Shown: positions 41,331 through 51,518, numbered from the stretch's first letter. The stretch is DNA of 64,000 bases from Burkholderia vietnamiensis LMG 10929 (GCF_000959445.1 NZ_CP009632.1:930001-994000); one strand, 5' to 3'. The notes: generated from the letters alone by a model not told the origin. Numbers and translations: made by a program.

Positions 41331-42869
41331 TCAAGCCGCCACCCTAAACACCGCCACCGCCGCCCTGAGCCGCGCCGCCTGTTCGTCGAGCGACGACGCG
41401 GCCGCAGCCGCCTGCTCGACCAGCGCCGCATTCTGCTGGGTGACTTCGTCCATTTGTGCGACGGCCAGGCCGACCTGCTCGATGCCGGTGCTCTGCTCCG
41501 CCGATGCCGCGGAAATCTCGCCCATGATGGCGGCCACCCGGTCGATCGACCGCACGATCTCCGTCATGCGCGTGCCCGCCGCCTCGACGAGCCGGCTGCC
41601 GCTACCGGCCTGCTCGACCGACGCGTCGATCAATCCCTTGATGTCCTTCGCGGCCGCCGCGCTGCGCTGCGCCAGCGAGCGGACCTCCGCCGCCACGACC
41701 GCGAACCCGCGCCCTTCCTCGCCGGCCCGCGCCGCTTCCACCGCGGCATTGAGCGCAAGAATGTTGGTCTGGAACGCGATGCTTTCGATCACGACGGTGA
41801 TGTCGGCGATCCGCACCGACCCATCGGCAATCTGCCGCATCGTTTCGACGACTTCCTGCACGGCCGCGCCGCCCAGCTCGGTCGCCTCCTTCGCGCGGGT
41901 CACCAGCGCATCGGCCTGCCGCGCGTTGTCGGCGTTCTGTTTGACCGTCGACGTGAGCTGTTCCATGCTCGCGGCCGTTTGCTGCAACGACGCCGCCTGC
42001 TCCTCGGTGCGCTGCGACAGGTCCAGATTGCCTTGCGCGATCTCGCCGGTGCCGACGGCGATCGAATGGGTCGTCGCCTGGATGTCGGCGATGGTCTCGG
42101 TCAGCCGTGCCTTCATGTCGCCGAGCGCGACGAGCAGGCTACCCGGCGCCGCGTCGGCGGTGTCGAACTGCACGTCCAGCTCGCCGGCGGCGATGCGCGC
42201 GGCGATCTGCGTCGCATGGGCCGGCTCGCCGCCCAGCGTGCGCCTGACGCTGCGCAGCACGCCCCACGCGATCGCCGCGAGCGCGGCGGCGATCACCAGC
42301 GTGATCCCGCCCAGCACCCACGCGAGCCGGCTGAACACGGTGTTGATGTCGTCGTAGAAAAAGCCCGTGCCGATCCACCAGTTCCAGTCCGGAATGGCCA
42401 CCACGCCCTGAAGTTTCGGCTCAAGGTCGGCGTCGGGGCTGCGCTTGATCAGCACGTCGACGAGCGCGAAGTGATCGCGCGCCATCCCCTCGCGGTAGGC
42501 GTCGCTGTCCGACAGGCCGCCCGTCGTGCGATTGCCCTTGGCGCGGGTGCCGATGAACTTCGCGTTCGGATGCACGAGATTGACGCCGTCCGACGTCGTG
42601 ACCCAGAAGTAGCTCTTCGAATTCGCATTCAGCGCCGACAGCGCGGCCTTGGCCTGCTGCTGCGCCTGCTCAGCGGTCAGCGTGCCGTTCGCCTGCATCG
42701 CGCGGTACGAATCGACCAGATGCTCGGCCTTCGTCAGAAGAATCACGATCTCGTCGCGGCGGCTGTCGATCAGCGCGTCGCGCAGCGTGTACAGCGACAT
42801 CGCGGCGAGCAACACGACGCCGAGCAGCGCCGCGGCGACCAACAGCAGCAGTTTCGTGGACAACTTCAT
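41331..42869 (-). CDS. Methyl-accepting chemotaxis protein with single-Cache sensor
   Basis: The product is 512 residues. TM1 ([20 protein letters not shown]) is followed by a single Cache_2-type domain of about 150 residues ([55 protein letters not shown]). TM2 ([20 protein letters not shown]) and HAMP follow, with the signalling tip [20 protein letters not shown]. There is no C-terminal pentapeptide. The Cache_2 wording is typical of receptors for small carboxylates or amines. A GAGG ribosome site precedes the ATG, and a strong inverted repeat lies just upstream. Confidence 0.92.
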   Translation of the reverse strand: MKLSTKLLLLVAAALLGVVLLAAMSLYTLRDALIDSRRDEIVILLTKAEHLVDSYRAMQANGTLTAEQAQQQAKAALSALNANSKSYFWVTTSDGVNLVHPNAKFIGTRAKGNRTTGGLSDSDAYREGMARDHFALVDVLIKRSPDADLEPKLQGVVAIPDWNWWIGTGFFYDDINTVFSRLAWVLGGITLVIAAALAAIAWGVLRSVRRTLGGEPAHATQIAARIAAGELDVQFDTADAAPGSLLVALGDMKARLTETIADIQATTHSIAVGTGEIAQGNLDLSQRTEEQAASLQQTAASMEQLTSTVKQNADNARQADALVTRAKEATELGGAAVQEVVETMRQIADGSVRIADITVVIESIAFQTNILALNAAVEAARAGEEGRGFAVVAAEVRSLAQRSAAAAKDIKGLIDASVEQAGSGSRLVEAAGTRMTEIVRSIDRVAAIMGEISAASAEQSTGIEQVGLAVAQMDEVTQQNAALVEQAAAAASSLDEQAARLRAAVAVFRVAA

Positions 42870-42879
42870 GCGGGGGCCT

Positions 42880-42909
42880 CGATATATTAACCGTCTGGTA
42901 CATATATCG
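42880..42909. promoter_or_regulatory. Inverted repeat next to the ribosome site of the chemoreceptor gene
   Basis: CGATATAT and ATATATCG are perfect 8-bp arms separated by 14 bases, ending 11 bases before the start codon. It could be an operator or a 5'-UTR hairpin affecting translation. Confidence 0.5.
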
Positions 42910-43036
42910 GCTCGACCGGCCCCATCTTGAATGAGTCCTTATCGGTATTTACCCTCGATCCGTGCGTTGAGCGCACGCGCCATGCAAGCGGCCGCCTGCA
43001 TGGCGCGCCGCCTGCCGGCGCAGGCGCGCGCGTCGC

Positions 43037-43705
43037 TCACAGGCCGAGCTGCGTCGCGAGATGGCCGATGTCCGAGACTTCGTAGTAGTTGTAGAACGGC
43101 GTGCCCGGCTCGTGGCCGCGGTTCACGAACGCCTTGTGCTTGATGCCGAGATCCTCGGCCGTCATCAGGTCGTAGCGCAGGCTCGACGACACGTGCAACA
43201 CGTCCTCGGGCTTGCAGCCGAGCTTGTCGAACATGTATTCGAAGCCCTGCATCCGAGGCTTGTACGACTGCGCCTGCTGCGCGGTGAACACCGCATGGAA
43301 CGGCGCGCCGAGCTTGTCGACGTTGCTCATGATCTGGTCGTCCGACGCATTCGACAGGATGACGAGCTTGTATTTGCTCGCCAGCCGCGACAGCCCGGCC
43401 GGCACGTCCGGATGCGGGCCCCACGTCGGCACGGCCAGATAGAAACTTTCGGCCTCGGCTTCGTCGAACTTCACGCCGATCCGCGCACAGGTGCGGCGGA
43501 TCGCGTTGACGACGACGTCGCGATACGGCTTCCATGCGCCCAGCACCTCGTCGAGCCGATACGCGGCGAACGCGCGCACGAAGTCCTCGAGCGCGACCGG
43601 CGAAAGCCGGTCCCCGTAGACCTCGCGCGCCATGTCGGCCATCCGGAAACGGGTCAGCGTGCCGTAGCAGTCGAAGGTGATGAACTTGGGTTCAAACTGG
43701 ATCAT
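43037..43705 (-). CDS. HAD-superfamily haloacid dehalogenase, type II
   Basis: The product is 222 residues. The HAD motifs are in order: FITFDCYGTLTRF (nucleophile Asp near residue 11), KLVILSNASDDQIMSN (motif II Ser/Asn), SYKPRMQGFEYMFDKLG (motif III Lys) and LHVSSSLRYDLMTAEDLGI (motif IV region). The length and FDCYGTL wording match type II (S)-2-haloacid dehalogenases, which hydrolyse 2-haloalkanoates, although many such proteins act on other small phosphates or haloacids. It is a single leftward gene between the second chemoreceptor and the amine cluster. Confidence 0.87.
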   Translation of the reverse strand: MIQFEPKFITFDCYGTLTRFRMADMAREVYGDRLSPVALEDFVRAFAAYRLDEVLGAWKPYRDVVVNAIRRTCARIGVKFDEAEAESFYLAVPTWGPHPDVPAGLSRLASKYKLVILSNASDDQIMSNVDKLGAPFHAVFTAQQAQSYKPRMQGFEYMFDKLGCKPEDVLHVSSSLRYDLMTAEDLGIKHKAFVNRGHEPGTPFYNYYEVSDIGHLATQLGL

Positions 43706-44137
43706 GGTGACGTCCTGTCGGTGTGAAGCCCCGGCAGGGCCGGGGACGGGCTGGGTTCAACGAAATTGAATCAAGGCAAAAAGTCGTTCGCGCATCGTTC
43801 GGCGCCGCTCAAAAGGCAGAATCGCCGCGTGTTGCCGGGCGCGTGCAGCACGATCTGCGGCGCGGCCGGCAGGCGCCGCACGGCAAGCCGTTCGGCGAGC
43901 CGTTCTGCAAGCGGCAGCGCCACCCTGCCGTCATCGTAGTGGCATTCCCACAGCAGGAGCTGTCGGATTGGCGGCCCTTGCCGGCACGCTCCACGCGTTC
44001 GTCGGCACGGATCGAGCGGGTTTGCGTCGATCTCGCGGGCGCGGCGGCAGCCGCCGCAAAACAGGCGAATCGTCCTATCCGCGCGGCAACCGCGCTGGCA
44101 GAGTGAGCGGGTCATTCCCATCCATCCGGAGTCCGGC
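43706..44137. other. Intergenic region with a possible gene fragment
   Basis: The 432 bp separate divergent genes. On the minus strand, a frame ending at 43771 reads LLLWECHYDDGRVALPLAER, LAERLAVRRLPAAPQIVLHA, then PGNTRRFCLLSGAERCAND. It has natural composition but no convincing start, so it may be the tail of a lost gene or an unannotated small protein. The right-hand part carries the ribosome site and promoter of the GNAT gene. Confidence 0.35.
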
Positions 44138-44998
44138 GTGTCCGACCTCAACCCTTCCAGCACGCTTACCTATCGCCCCTTCGCCGAAACCGACCTGAGC
44201 GCCGCGCACCGGCTGTCGGAGGCGGTCAAGTGGCCGCACCGCGTCGAGGACTGGCGCTTCGCATTCCAGCTCGGCAGCGGCTTCGTCGCCGAGGACGAAT
44301 CGGGCGTCGTCGGCACCGCGCTCGGCTGGCGCTTCGACGACGCCTGCGCGTCGCTCGGCATGGTGATCGTGTCGCCCGAGCAGCAGGGCCGCGGCATCGG
44401 CCGCGAGCTGCTCGCACGCGTGATCGACAGCCTCGGCGCGCGCACCATCTTCCTCCATGCGACGCCGTCCGGCGAACCGCTCTACGTGAAATTCGGCTTC
44501 GCAGCGATCGGCACCATCGACCAGCATCAGGGCGCCGCGTTCCAGCCGCCGCTGATCTCGCTGCCGCCCGGCGAACGCCTGCGCCCGCTCGGCGTCAACG
44601 ACGGGCCGCGCCTCGCGGCGCTCGCGTCGCGCGCCGCCGGCCATGCGCGCGGCACGGTGATCGACGCGCTGCTCGACGTCGCCAACGGCATCGCGCTCGA
44701 CCGCGACGGCGAACTGCTCGGCTTCGCGCTGTTCCGCCGCTTCGGCCGCGGCCACGTGATCGGCCCCGTGATCGCGCCCGATGCGCTGCGTGCGCAGGCG
44801 CTGATCAGCCACTGGCTCGCGCTGCACGAAGGCATGTTCGTGCGCCTCGACGTACCGGGCGATAGCGGGCTGTCGGACTGGCTGCAGGGGCTCGGCCTGC
44901 CGCGCGTCGATACCGTCGTCGCGATGGCGCGCGGCGCGGCGCCCGAGCGCGACCCGGCGCTGCGCGCGTTCGCGATCGTCAATCAGGCACTCGGCTGA
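44138..44998 (+). CDS. GNAT-family N-acetyltransferase (paralogue of the 16000-16902 gene)
   Basis: The product is 286 residues, starting at GTG with GGAG six bases upstream. The acetyl-CoA loop is MVIVSPEQQGRGIGRELLAR, followed by FLHATPSGEPLYVKFGF. The C-terminal domain has ERLRPLGVNDGPRLAALASR and GFALFRRFGRGHVIGPVIAP. Alignment by eye with the 16000-16902 product shows the same two-domain layout and long identical blocks. It is eight bases ahead of the GhrA-like gene, so the two form an operon. Its role is likely acetylation of an amine or amino acid in the downstream pathway. The substrate is unknown. Confidence 0.85.
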   Translation: MSDLNPSSTLTYRPFAETDLSAAHRLSEAVKWPHRVEDWRFAFQLGSGFVAEDESGVVGTALGWRFDDACASLGMVIVSPEQQGRGIGRELLARVIDSLGARTIFLHATPSGEPLYVKFGFAAIGTIDQHQGAAFQPPLISLPPGERLRPLGVNDGPRLAALASRAAGHARGTVIDALLDVANGIALDRDGELLGFALFRRFGRGHVIGPVIAPDALRAQALISHWLALHEGMFVRLDVPGDSGLSDWLQGLGLPRVDTVVAMARGAAPERDPALRAFAIVNQALG

Positions 44999-45006
44999 GC
45001 CGCGCG

Positions 45007-45933
45007 ATGAGCTTCCTGTACAAAGCCGACCCGGTGCGCGGCGCGCAATGGGCGCAGCGCTTCGCACAACGGGCGCCGGACCTCGCGTTCCGGATCTGGC
45101 CGGACCTCGGCGACGCCGCGGCCGTCCGCTATCTCGCCGCCTGGCAGCCGCCGGACGACCCGGCCGCGCTGCTGCCGAATCTCGAGGTCATCTTCTCGGT
45201 GGGCGCCGGCATCGACCAGTTCGACCTGTCGCGCGTGCCCGCGCACATTCCGGTCGTGCGGATGATCGAGCCGGGGATCGTCGAAGGGATGGTCGAATAC
45301 GTGACGCAGGCCGTGCTGACGATCCATCGCGACCTGTTCGACTACGCGGCCCAACAGCGCGCGCAAGTGTGGCGCGAGAAGCCGGTGCGCGCGGCCGCAT
45401 CGCGGCGCGTCGGCGTGCTGGGCCTCGGCACGCTCGGCCAGGCCGTGCTCGACACGCTGCGGCGCTTCGGCTTCCCGTGCGCGGGCTGGAGCCGCACGCC
45501 GCGCGCGCTCGACGGCGTCGACTGCTACGCGGGCGACGCGGCGCTCGATGTGTTCCTGGCCAGCACCGACATTCTGATCTGCCTGCTGCCGCTCACCGAC
45601 GCCACGCGCGGGCTGCTGGGCGCGCGCGTGTTCGACGCGCTGCCGGCCGGCGCGTCGCTCGTGCAGGTCGGCCGCGGCGAGCAGCTCGACGCGAGCGCGC
45701 TGCTCGACGCGCTCGACGGCGGCCGCCTCGACAGCGCGATCCTCGACGTGACGGACCCCGAACCGTTGCCGGCCGGCCATCCGTTCTGGACGCACCCGCG
45801 CATCCGGATCACGCCGCACATCGCCAGCGCGACGCGGCCCGACGGCGCGGTCGACGCCGTGCTCGCCAACCTCGCGCGCCATCGCGCGGGACAACCGATG
45901 ATCGGCGTCGTCGATCGCGCGCGCGGCTACTGA
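45007..45933 (+). CDS. ghrA: Glyoxylate/hydroxypyruvate reductase A-like D-2-hydroxyacid dehydrogenase
   Basis: The product is 308 residues, matching GhrA (about 312). The N-terminal substrate half begins MSFLYKADPVRGAQW and includes LEVIFSVGAGIDQFDLSRVP. The NAD(P) fold is VGVLGLGTLGQAVLDTLRRF. Catalytic residues of the family are visible: Arg in LVQVGRGEQLD, Glu in VTDPEPLPAGHPFW and His in RITPHIASATRPDGAVD. It reduces glyoxylate or hydroxypyruvate in the cytoplasm. Placement between a GNAT and a class III aminotransferase suggests removal of a 2-oxoacid by-product. Confidence 0.87.
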   Translation: MSFLYKADPVRGAQWAQRFAQRAPDLAFRIWPDLGDAAAVRYLAAWQPPDDPAALLPNLEVIFSVGAGIDQFDLSRVPAHIPVVRMIEPGIVEGMVEYVTQAVLTIHRDLFDYAAQQRAQVWREKPVRAAASRRVGVLGLGTLGQAVLDTLRRFGFPCAGWSRTPRALDGVDCYAGDAALDVFLASTDILICLLPLTDATRGLLGARVFDALPAGASLVQVGRGEQLDASALLDALDGGRLDSAILDVTDPEPLPAGHPFWTHPRIRITPHIASATRPDGAVDAVLANLARHRAGQPMIGVVDRARGY

Positions 45934-46091
45934 CGCGCCCCTGCCCCGCGGGGCGCGCAGCAGAAAATGCCGAAGCGCCCCGCGCAAACGCCGTCTCCAT
46001 ACGTTTCCGCCCGCAAATTGAAGACGCATGTGGAATTCTCGCCCGGTAGCATGAACTCATCGCTGACACCCGACGAGAACCCCGCCCCGCC

Positions 46092-47492
46092 ATGAACCAA
46101 GCCGCGCTGATCGAAGCCGATCGTCAACATCTGATCCATCCCGTCGTCAACTATCGCGCGCACGAAGCGCGCGGCGTCACCGTGCTCGAATCCGCCGACG
46201 GCGTGTTCCTGCGCGATGGCGACGGCCATACGCTGCTCGACGCGTTCTCGGGCCTGTGGTGCGTGAACGTCGGCTACGGCCGCGAGAGCATCGTGAAGGC
46301 CGCCGCCGAGCAGATGGCGAAGCTGCCCTACGCGACCGGCTATTTCCATTTCGGCTCGCAGCCGGCGATCGAACTCGCCGAACGGCTCGCCGCGCTCGCG
46401 CCGCCGTCGCTGAACCGCGTGTACTTCACGCTCGGCGGCTCGGACGCGGTCGACTCCGCGGTGCGCTTCATCACGCATTACTTCAACGCGACCGGCCGCC
46501 CGTCGAAGAAGCAGATGATCGCGCTCGAGCGCGGCTATCACGGCTCGTCGTCGATCGGCGCCGGCCTGACCGCGCTGCCCGCGTTCCACCGTCATTTCGA
46601 TCTGCCGCGCGCCGATCAGCACCATATCCCGTCGCCCTACCCGTACCGCCATCCGCTCGGCGACGACCCGCAGGCGCTGATCGCCGCCTCGGTCGCCGCG
46701 CTCGAGGCGAAGGTCGCGGCGCTCGGCGCCGACAACGTCGCCGCGTTCTTCTGCGAGCCGATCCAGGGCTCGGGCGGCGTGATCGTGCCGCCGGCGGGCT
46801 GGCTGAAGGCGATGCGCGACGCGTGCCGGCGCCTCGGCATCCTGTTCGTCGCCGACGAGGTGATCACGGGCTTCGGCCGCACCGGCCCGCTGTTCGCGTG
46901 CGAAACCGAATCCGTCGAGCCGGACCTGATGACCGTCGCGAAGGGGCTCACCGCCGGCTACGCGCCGATGGGCGCGGTGCTGATGTCCGACGAAATCTAC
47001 GAGGGGCTCGCCGGTAGCCGTACCGAATCGGCCGTGGTCGGCCATGGTCATACGTATTCCGCGCACCCGGTCAGCGCGGCGATCGGCCTCGAGGTGCTGA
47101 AGCTCTATCACGAGGGCGGGCTGCTCGCGAACGGCCGCGCGCAGGCGCCGCGCTTTGCCGCGGGGCTCGATGCGCTGCGCGCGCATCCGCTCGTCGGCGA
47201 CGCGCGTTCGGCCTGCCTGCTCGGCGCGCTCGAGCTGGTGGCCGACAAGGCGCGCAAGACGCGCTTCGACCCGGCGCTGAACGTGCCGGACAAGATCGCC
47301 GCGGCCGCGTACGCGAACGGCGTGGTGTTTCGCGCGTTCGGCGACGGCGTGCTCGGCTTCGCACCGGCGCTGAGCTTCACCGCGGGAGAATTCGACCTGA
47401 TGTTCGAACGCGTGCGCAAGACGCTCGACGACGTGCTGGCCGACCCGGGCGTGCAACGCGCGCTCGACGCCGCCCACGCGCAGCCGGCCTGA
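46092..47492 (+). CDS. Class III PLP-dependent aminotransferase (omega-amine/beta-alanine:pyruvate type)
   Basis: The product is 466 residues. Family landmarks are DAFSGLWCVNVGYGRESIVK, YFTLGGSDAVDSAVRFITHY, ALERGYHGSSSIGAG, FFCEPIQGSGGVIVPPAGW, LFVADEVITGFGRTGPLFAC and the PLP lysine Lys284 in MTVAKGLTAGYAPMGAVLMS. Close relatives move the terminal amino group of putrescine, GABA, beta-alanine or taurine to pyruvate or 2-oxoglutarate and release a semialdehyde. The aldehyde dehydrogenase at 48177-49649 would then oxidise that product. It starts 158 bp after the GhrA-like gene, so it may have its own promoter. Confidence 0.9.
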   Translation: MNQAALIEADRQHLIHPVVNYRAHEARGVTVLESADGVFLRDGDGHTLLDAFSGLWCVNVGYGRESIVKAAAEQMAKLPYATGYFHFGSQPAIELAERLAALAPPSLNRVYFTLGGSDAVDSAVRFITHYFNATGRPSKKQMIALERGYHGSSSIGAGLTALPAFHRHFDLPRADQHHIPSPYPYRHPLGDDPQALIAASVAALEAKVAALGADNVAAFFCEPIQGSGGVIVPPAGWLKAMRDACRRLGILFVADEVITGFGRTGPLFACETESVEPDLMTVAKGLTAGYAPMGAVLMSDEIYEGLAGSRTESAVVGHGHTYSAHPVSAAIGLEVLKLYHEGGLLANGRAQAPRFAAGLDALRAHPLVGDARSACLLGALELVADKARKTRFDPALNVPDKIAAAAYANGVVFRAFGDGVLGFAPALSFTAGEFDLMFERVRKTLDDVLADPGVQRALDAAHAQPA

Positions 47493-47578
47493 GCCGGACG
47501 AGGGAAAGCCGGGCTTGTGGCGGCCATCGTTCGACTCTAAAGTAACCGGACATTCCATTTTTGCCCTCTCACGTGAAC

Positions 47579-48070
47579 ATGACGGACAGCAAGCTGGATC
47601 GCATCGACCTGCGCATCCTCACCCAGTTGCAAAAGCGCGGTCGCATGACCAACGTCGAGCTCGCCGATGCGGTCGGGCTGTCGCCCAGTCCGTGCCTGAT
47701 CCGCGTGAAGCGGCTCGAGAAGGCCGGCTACATCGGCGGCTACGGCGCACACATCCAGCTCGAGAAGCTCGGCGACGTGCAGGTGGTCTTTACCGAAGTC
47801 ACGCTGGCCGACCACCGGCGCGAAGACTTCGACCGGTTCGTCGCGGCGATCCGCAACGTCGATGAAATCGTCGAGTGCCACCTCGCGAGCGGCGGCTACG
47901 ACTATCTGCTGAAGTTCATCACGCGCAGCGTGAGCCATTACCAGACGATCGTCGAAGGGCTGCTCGAGCAGAACATCGGCATCGAGAAGTATTTCAGTTA
48001 CGTGATCATCAAATCGCCGTTCGTCAAACGGCACTACCCGCTCGAATCGCTGTTCGGCGAACGCCACTGA
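47579..48070 (+). CDS. AsnC/Lrp-family transcriptional regulator
   Basis: The product is 163 residues. The N-terminal helix-turn-helix (LDRIDLRILTQLQKRGRMTN, VELADAVGLSPSPCLIRVKR) is followed by the RAM ligand domain (IVECHLASGGYDYLLKFITR). ATG at 47579 is chosen over an upstream TTG at 47561 because the conserved part begins there. Lrp-type regulators sense amino acids and usually control adjacent catabolic genes, here the aminotransferase upstream and the dehydrogenase downstream. Confidence 0.9.
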   Translation: MTDSKLDRIDLRILTQLQKRGRMTNVELADAVGLSPSPCLIRVKRLEKAGYIGGYGAHIQLEKLGDVQVVFTEVTLADHRREDFDRFVAAIRNVDEIVECHLASGGYDYLLKFITRSVSHYQTIVEGLLEQNIGIEKYFSYVIIKSPFVKRHYPLESLFGERH

Positions 48071-48176
48071 CGGCGGGCGCGCAGCAGCCCCCAACGCGGC
48101 AGCACGCCGGCCGCGCCGGGTCGTTGCGCGCGCGCCGCCGGCGCCGAACCGTTTCGCCTCATTGCAAGGACCTGTC

Positions 48177-49649
48177 ATGCCGCTTACGCTGTCACGCACC
48201 GAACTCGTTCGCACCGCCAATCTCGTCGACGGCAGCTGGCGCGCCGCGCTCGATGGCCGTTGCTTCGATGTCACCAACCCGGCGACGCTCGACACGATCG
48301 CTTACGCACCCGACAGCGGCGCGGCCGACGCGCGCGCCGCGACCGATGCGGCCGCCCGCGCGCTACCCGCGTGGCGCGCGACACCGGCGCGCGAGCGCGC
48401 GGCGATCCTGCGCGCGTGGCATGCGGCGATCGTCGCGCACACCGACGATCTCGCGAAACTGATGTCGCTGGAACAGGGCAAGCCGCTCGCCGAAGCGCGC
48501 GGCGAAGTCGCATACGGCGCGTCGTACGTGCTGTGGTTCGCCGAGGAAGCGACGCGCACCTACGGCGATCTGATTCCGCAGCAGCAGCGCGGCAAGCAGC
48601 TCAGCGCGGTGAAGGAGCCGATCGGCGTCGTCGCGGCGATCACGCCGTGGAATTTCCCGCTCGCGATGATCGCGCGCAAGATCGCGCCGGCGCTCGCGGC
48701 CGGCTGCACGGTCGTCGCGAAGCCGGCCGAGGACACGCCGCTGACCGCGCTCGCGCTCGGCTTCCTCGCGATGGAAGCCGGCGTGCCGCCCGGCGTGCTG
48801 AACCTGATCGCCGCGTCGCGCGAGCGCGGCATCGACGCGGTGGCCGACTGGCTCGCCGATGCCCGCGTGCGCAAGATCACGTTCACCGGCTCCACGGCGG
48901 TCGGCAAGCTGCTCGCGCGCGAATCGGCGGCGACGCTGAAGAAGCTGTCGCTGGAGCTGGGCGGCAATGCGCCGTTCATCGTGTTCGACGATGCGCAGCT
49001 CGACGCCGCGGTCGACGGGCTGATGGCCGCCAAGTTCCGCAACGGCGGCCAGACCTGCGTGTCGCCGAACCGCGTGTACGTGCAGGCCGGTGTCTACGAT
49101 GCGTTCGCCGCGAAGCTGGCCGCGCGCGTCGCCGCGCTGAAGCTCGCGCCGGCGACCGATCCGGCCGCGCAGATCGGCCCGATGATCAACGCGCGCGCGG
49201 TCGACAAGATCGCGCGCCACGTCGGCGACGCGCTCGAACGCGGCGCGCGCGTGCTGACCGGCGGCAGGCGGCTGTCGCAGCTCGGCCCGAACTACTACGC
49301 GCCGACGGTGCTGGCCGACGCCACCGCCGATATGCAGCTGAGCTGCGAGGAAACCTTCGGGCCGGTCGCCGCGCTGTTCCGGTTCGATACCGAGGAACAG
49401 GCCGTCGACGCCGCCAATGACACGCCGTTCGGGCTCGCCGCGTATTTCTACACGCAGGACGTGCGGCGCATCGCACGCGTGTCGGCGCGGCTCGAAACCG
49501 GCATCGTCGGCATCAACGAAGGCGCGCTGGCGAGCGAGGCCGCGCCGTTCGGCGGCGTGAAGGAGTCGGGCTACGGCCGCGAAGGCTCGAAGTACGGCCT
49601 CGACGACTACCTGTCGATCAAGTATCTGTGCCAGGGCGGGCTCGACTGA
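48177..49649 (+). CDS. Succinate-semialdehyde-type aldehyde dehydrogenase (GabD family)
   Basis: The product is 490 residues, the usual GabD length. Motifs include PIGVVAAITPWNFPLAMIAR, KITFTGSTAVGKLLARES, Glu260 in SLELGGNAPFIVFDD and nucleophile Cys294 in NGGQTCVSPNRVYVQ, with the C-terminal GGVKESGYGREGSKYGLDDY typical of GabD. It oxidises a short semialdehyde with NAD(P). AAGGA lies six bases before the ATG at 48177. In this cluster it is the natural partner of the class III aminotransferase, making a two-step amine-to-acid route. Confidence 0.9.
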   Translation: MPLTLSRTELVRTANLVDGSWRAALDGRCFDVTNPATLDTIAYAPDSGAADARAATDAAARALPAWRATPARERAAILRAWHAAIVAHTDDLAKLMSLEQGKPLAEARGEVAYGASYVLWFAEEATRTYGDLIPQQQRGKQLSAVKEPIGVVAAITPWNFPLAMIARKIAPALAAGCTVVAKPAEDTPLTALALGFLAMEAGVPPGVLNLIAASRERGIDAVADWLADARVRKITFTGSTAVGKLLARESAATLKKLSLELGGNAPFIVFDDAQLDAAVDGLMAAKFRNGGQTCVSPNRVYVQAGVYDAFAAKLAARVAALKLAPATDPAAQIGPMINARAVDKIARHVGDALERGARVLTGGRRLSQLGPNYYAPTVLADATADMQLSCEETFGPVAALFRFDTEEQAVDAANDTPFGLAAYFYTQDVRRIARVSARLETGIVGINEGALASEAAPFGGVKESGYGREGSKYGLDDYLSIKYLCQGGLD

Positions 49650-49867
49650 TCGGTTGGGCGGCGCCGATTCGCCAAGCGCAACCAGCGCGACGATTGCCGC
49701 GATTGTCACGATCGCATCGCATAAACGGCCGCAGCCGGCCCATAGCCGGTTGCGCCGCCGCCATCATCGCCCCGCATGCCGGCCTCGATTTCTGGGCAGT
49801 CCTGCCGTTAACACGGATTTGACCCGGCCGCGTCAGTCGCGGCCGGCTTCCGGAACGAGCGCGACCA

Positions 49868-51388
49868 ATGCCTGCAACTCTTTCGATCGAGAAAATTGCC
49901 GACTGGGCCGGCCGCCACCATCTGGTCGTCGGCGTACTCGGCACGCTGATGTCGGTCGCGGCGCTCGGCATCAGCGCGGCGACGCTATGGGCCGCGCGCA
50001 GCGAGGTCGTGGAGCACGCGCGGGAAAACTCGCGCAACGTCGCCGCCGTGCTCGCGAGCGAGGTCGCACGCACCGTCGAGACGTCGAACAGCGCGCTCGC
50101 GTCGCTCGCGACCAATATTCGCAACCCGGCGATGGCCCGCATGAATGCCGGCTTGCGCCATGATCTGCTGTTCGAGCGCACGGCCGCGCAATACGTGACC
50201 GGCATGGGCGTGACCGACCGCTACGGACGACTGATCGACGGCTGCTGCGGCCCGTCGCACCGCTGGGATTTCAGCGATCGCGACTACTTCAAGGTCCATC
50301 GCGATTCGGACAGCGTGGGCCTCTACGTATCCCAGGCGTACCGTGCGCGCTCGCGCGGCGGCACCGAATCGATCGCGCTGTCGCGCCGTATCGAACGGCC
50401 GGACCATACGTTCGAGGGCATCGCGGTGGTCGCCATCGACCTCGCGTATTTCGACCGGCTGCTGTCGCGCCTGAACGTCGGGCCCCACGGCATCAGCGCG
50501 ATCCTGCGCGCCGACGGCACGATACTCGCGCGCAACCCACCGCTGAGCGATGGCCAGATGGTGCGCCTGCGTCGCTCGAAGGCGTTCGAACGGATGGTGC
50601 AGCACGAATCGGGCTTCTACGCGGCGCGCTCGAGCATCGATGGGACCTTGCGACTGTATACGTACCAGCAGGTGCCGGGCACGCCGCTAATCGCGGTGGT
50701 CGCGCCGGCCGAACAGGACGTGCTGGCCGACATCACGCGGCTGTCATGGAAGGTCGGCGTGTCGGCGTCCGTGATCGGTGCGCTGTTCTGCGCGGTCATG
50801 TGGCTGCTCGCGTTCGCGCTGCGCGACAACCTGCGCAAGCAGACGCTGCTCACCGACCTCACCCGCACCGATCCGCTGACCGGCCTGCACAATCGCCGCG
50901 CGCTCGACGCAGCGCTCGCCGACGAATGGCAGCGCCTGCAGCGCGGCAACGACGGCAGCCTGTCGATGCTGTTCATCGACGCCGATCACTTCAAGCAGTA
51001 CAACGACCGCTACGGCCATGCGCAAGGCGATACCGCGCTGCGTTTTCTCGCCGAATGCATCCGCGCCCATACGCGACGGCGCGGCGATCTGGCCGCGCGC
51101 TACGGCGGCGAGGAATTCGTCGCCGTGCTGCCCGATACCGACGAGAGCGGCGCGGCGACCGTCGCGGAAGCGATTCGCGGCGCGGTGGAGCGCAACTGCC
51201 TCGACGGATTCGACGCGACGATGCCCGCGTTCACGGTCAGCATCGGCTGCGCGACCGCGCATCGCGGCCACCCGAAATCCGTGCAGGCCCTGTCGCATCA
51301 CGCGGACCTCGCGCTCTACACGGCGAAGCGCCAGGGCCGCAATCGCGTGTGCCGCGCGGACGCGAAATCGTTTGCGCAACCGGCTTGA
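49868..51388 (+). CDS. Membrane diguanylate cyclase (dCache-like sensor plus GGDEF)
   Basis: The product is 506 residues. TM1 ([20 protein letters not shown]) precedes a periplasmic sensor (residues 45-290) with [20 protein letters not shown] and [20 protein letters not shown], a Cache-type fold. TM2 is near residue 300-320. The GGDEF domain carries [20 protein letters not shown] and the active-site GGEEF at 413-417. The inhibitory RxxD site (RRGD, 404-407) is present at the normal 5-residue spacing, so it should make c-di-GMP and be feedback-inhibited. It lies next to a chemoreceptor gene on the same strand, 130 bp upstream of it. Confidence 0.92.
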   Translation: MPATLSIEKIADWAGRHHLVVGVLGTLMSVAALGISAATLWAARSEVVEHARENSRNVAAVLASEVARTVETSNSALASLATNIRNPAMARMNAGLRHDLLFERTAAQYVTGMGVTDRYGRLIDGCCGPSHRWDFSDRDYFKVHRDSDSVGLYVSQAYRARSRGGTESIALSRRIERPDHTFEGIAVVAIDLAYFDRLLSRLNVGPHGISAILRADGTILARNPPLSDGQMVRLRRSKAFERMVQHESGFYAARSSIDGTLRLYTYQQVPGTPLIAVVAPAEQDVLADITRLSWKVGVSASVIGALFCAVMWLLAFALRDNLRKQTLLTDLTRTDPLTGLHNRRALDAALADEWQRLQRGNDGSLSMLFIDADHFKQYNDRYGHAQGDTALRFLAECIRAHTRRRGDLAARYGGEEFVAVLPDTDESGAATVAEAIRGAVERNCLDGFDATMPAFTVSIGCATAHRGHPKSVQALSHHADLALYTAKRQGRNRVCRADAKSFAQPA

Positions 51389-51518
51389 CCGTACCGCTTC
51401 GATCGTTCGTTTGAGCATACGCGACCCGCAAACGATTGGGCGATTCACACCCCCATATCCTTCATGTACCGTGCGCGCCATCCGGAACGCTATCGAATTA
51501 CATGACAGGATGTGCAAG

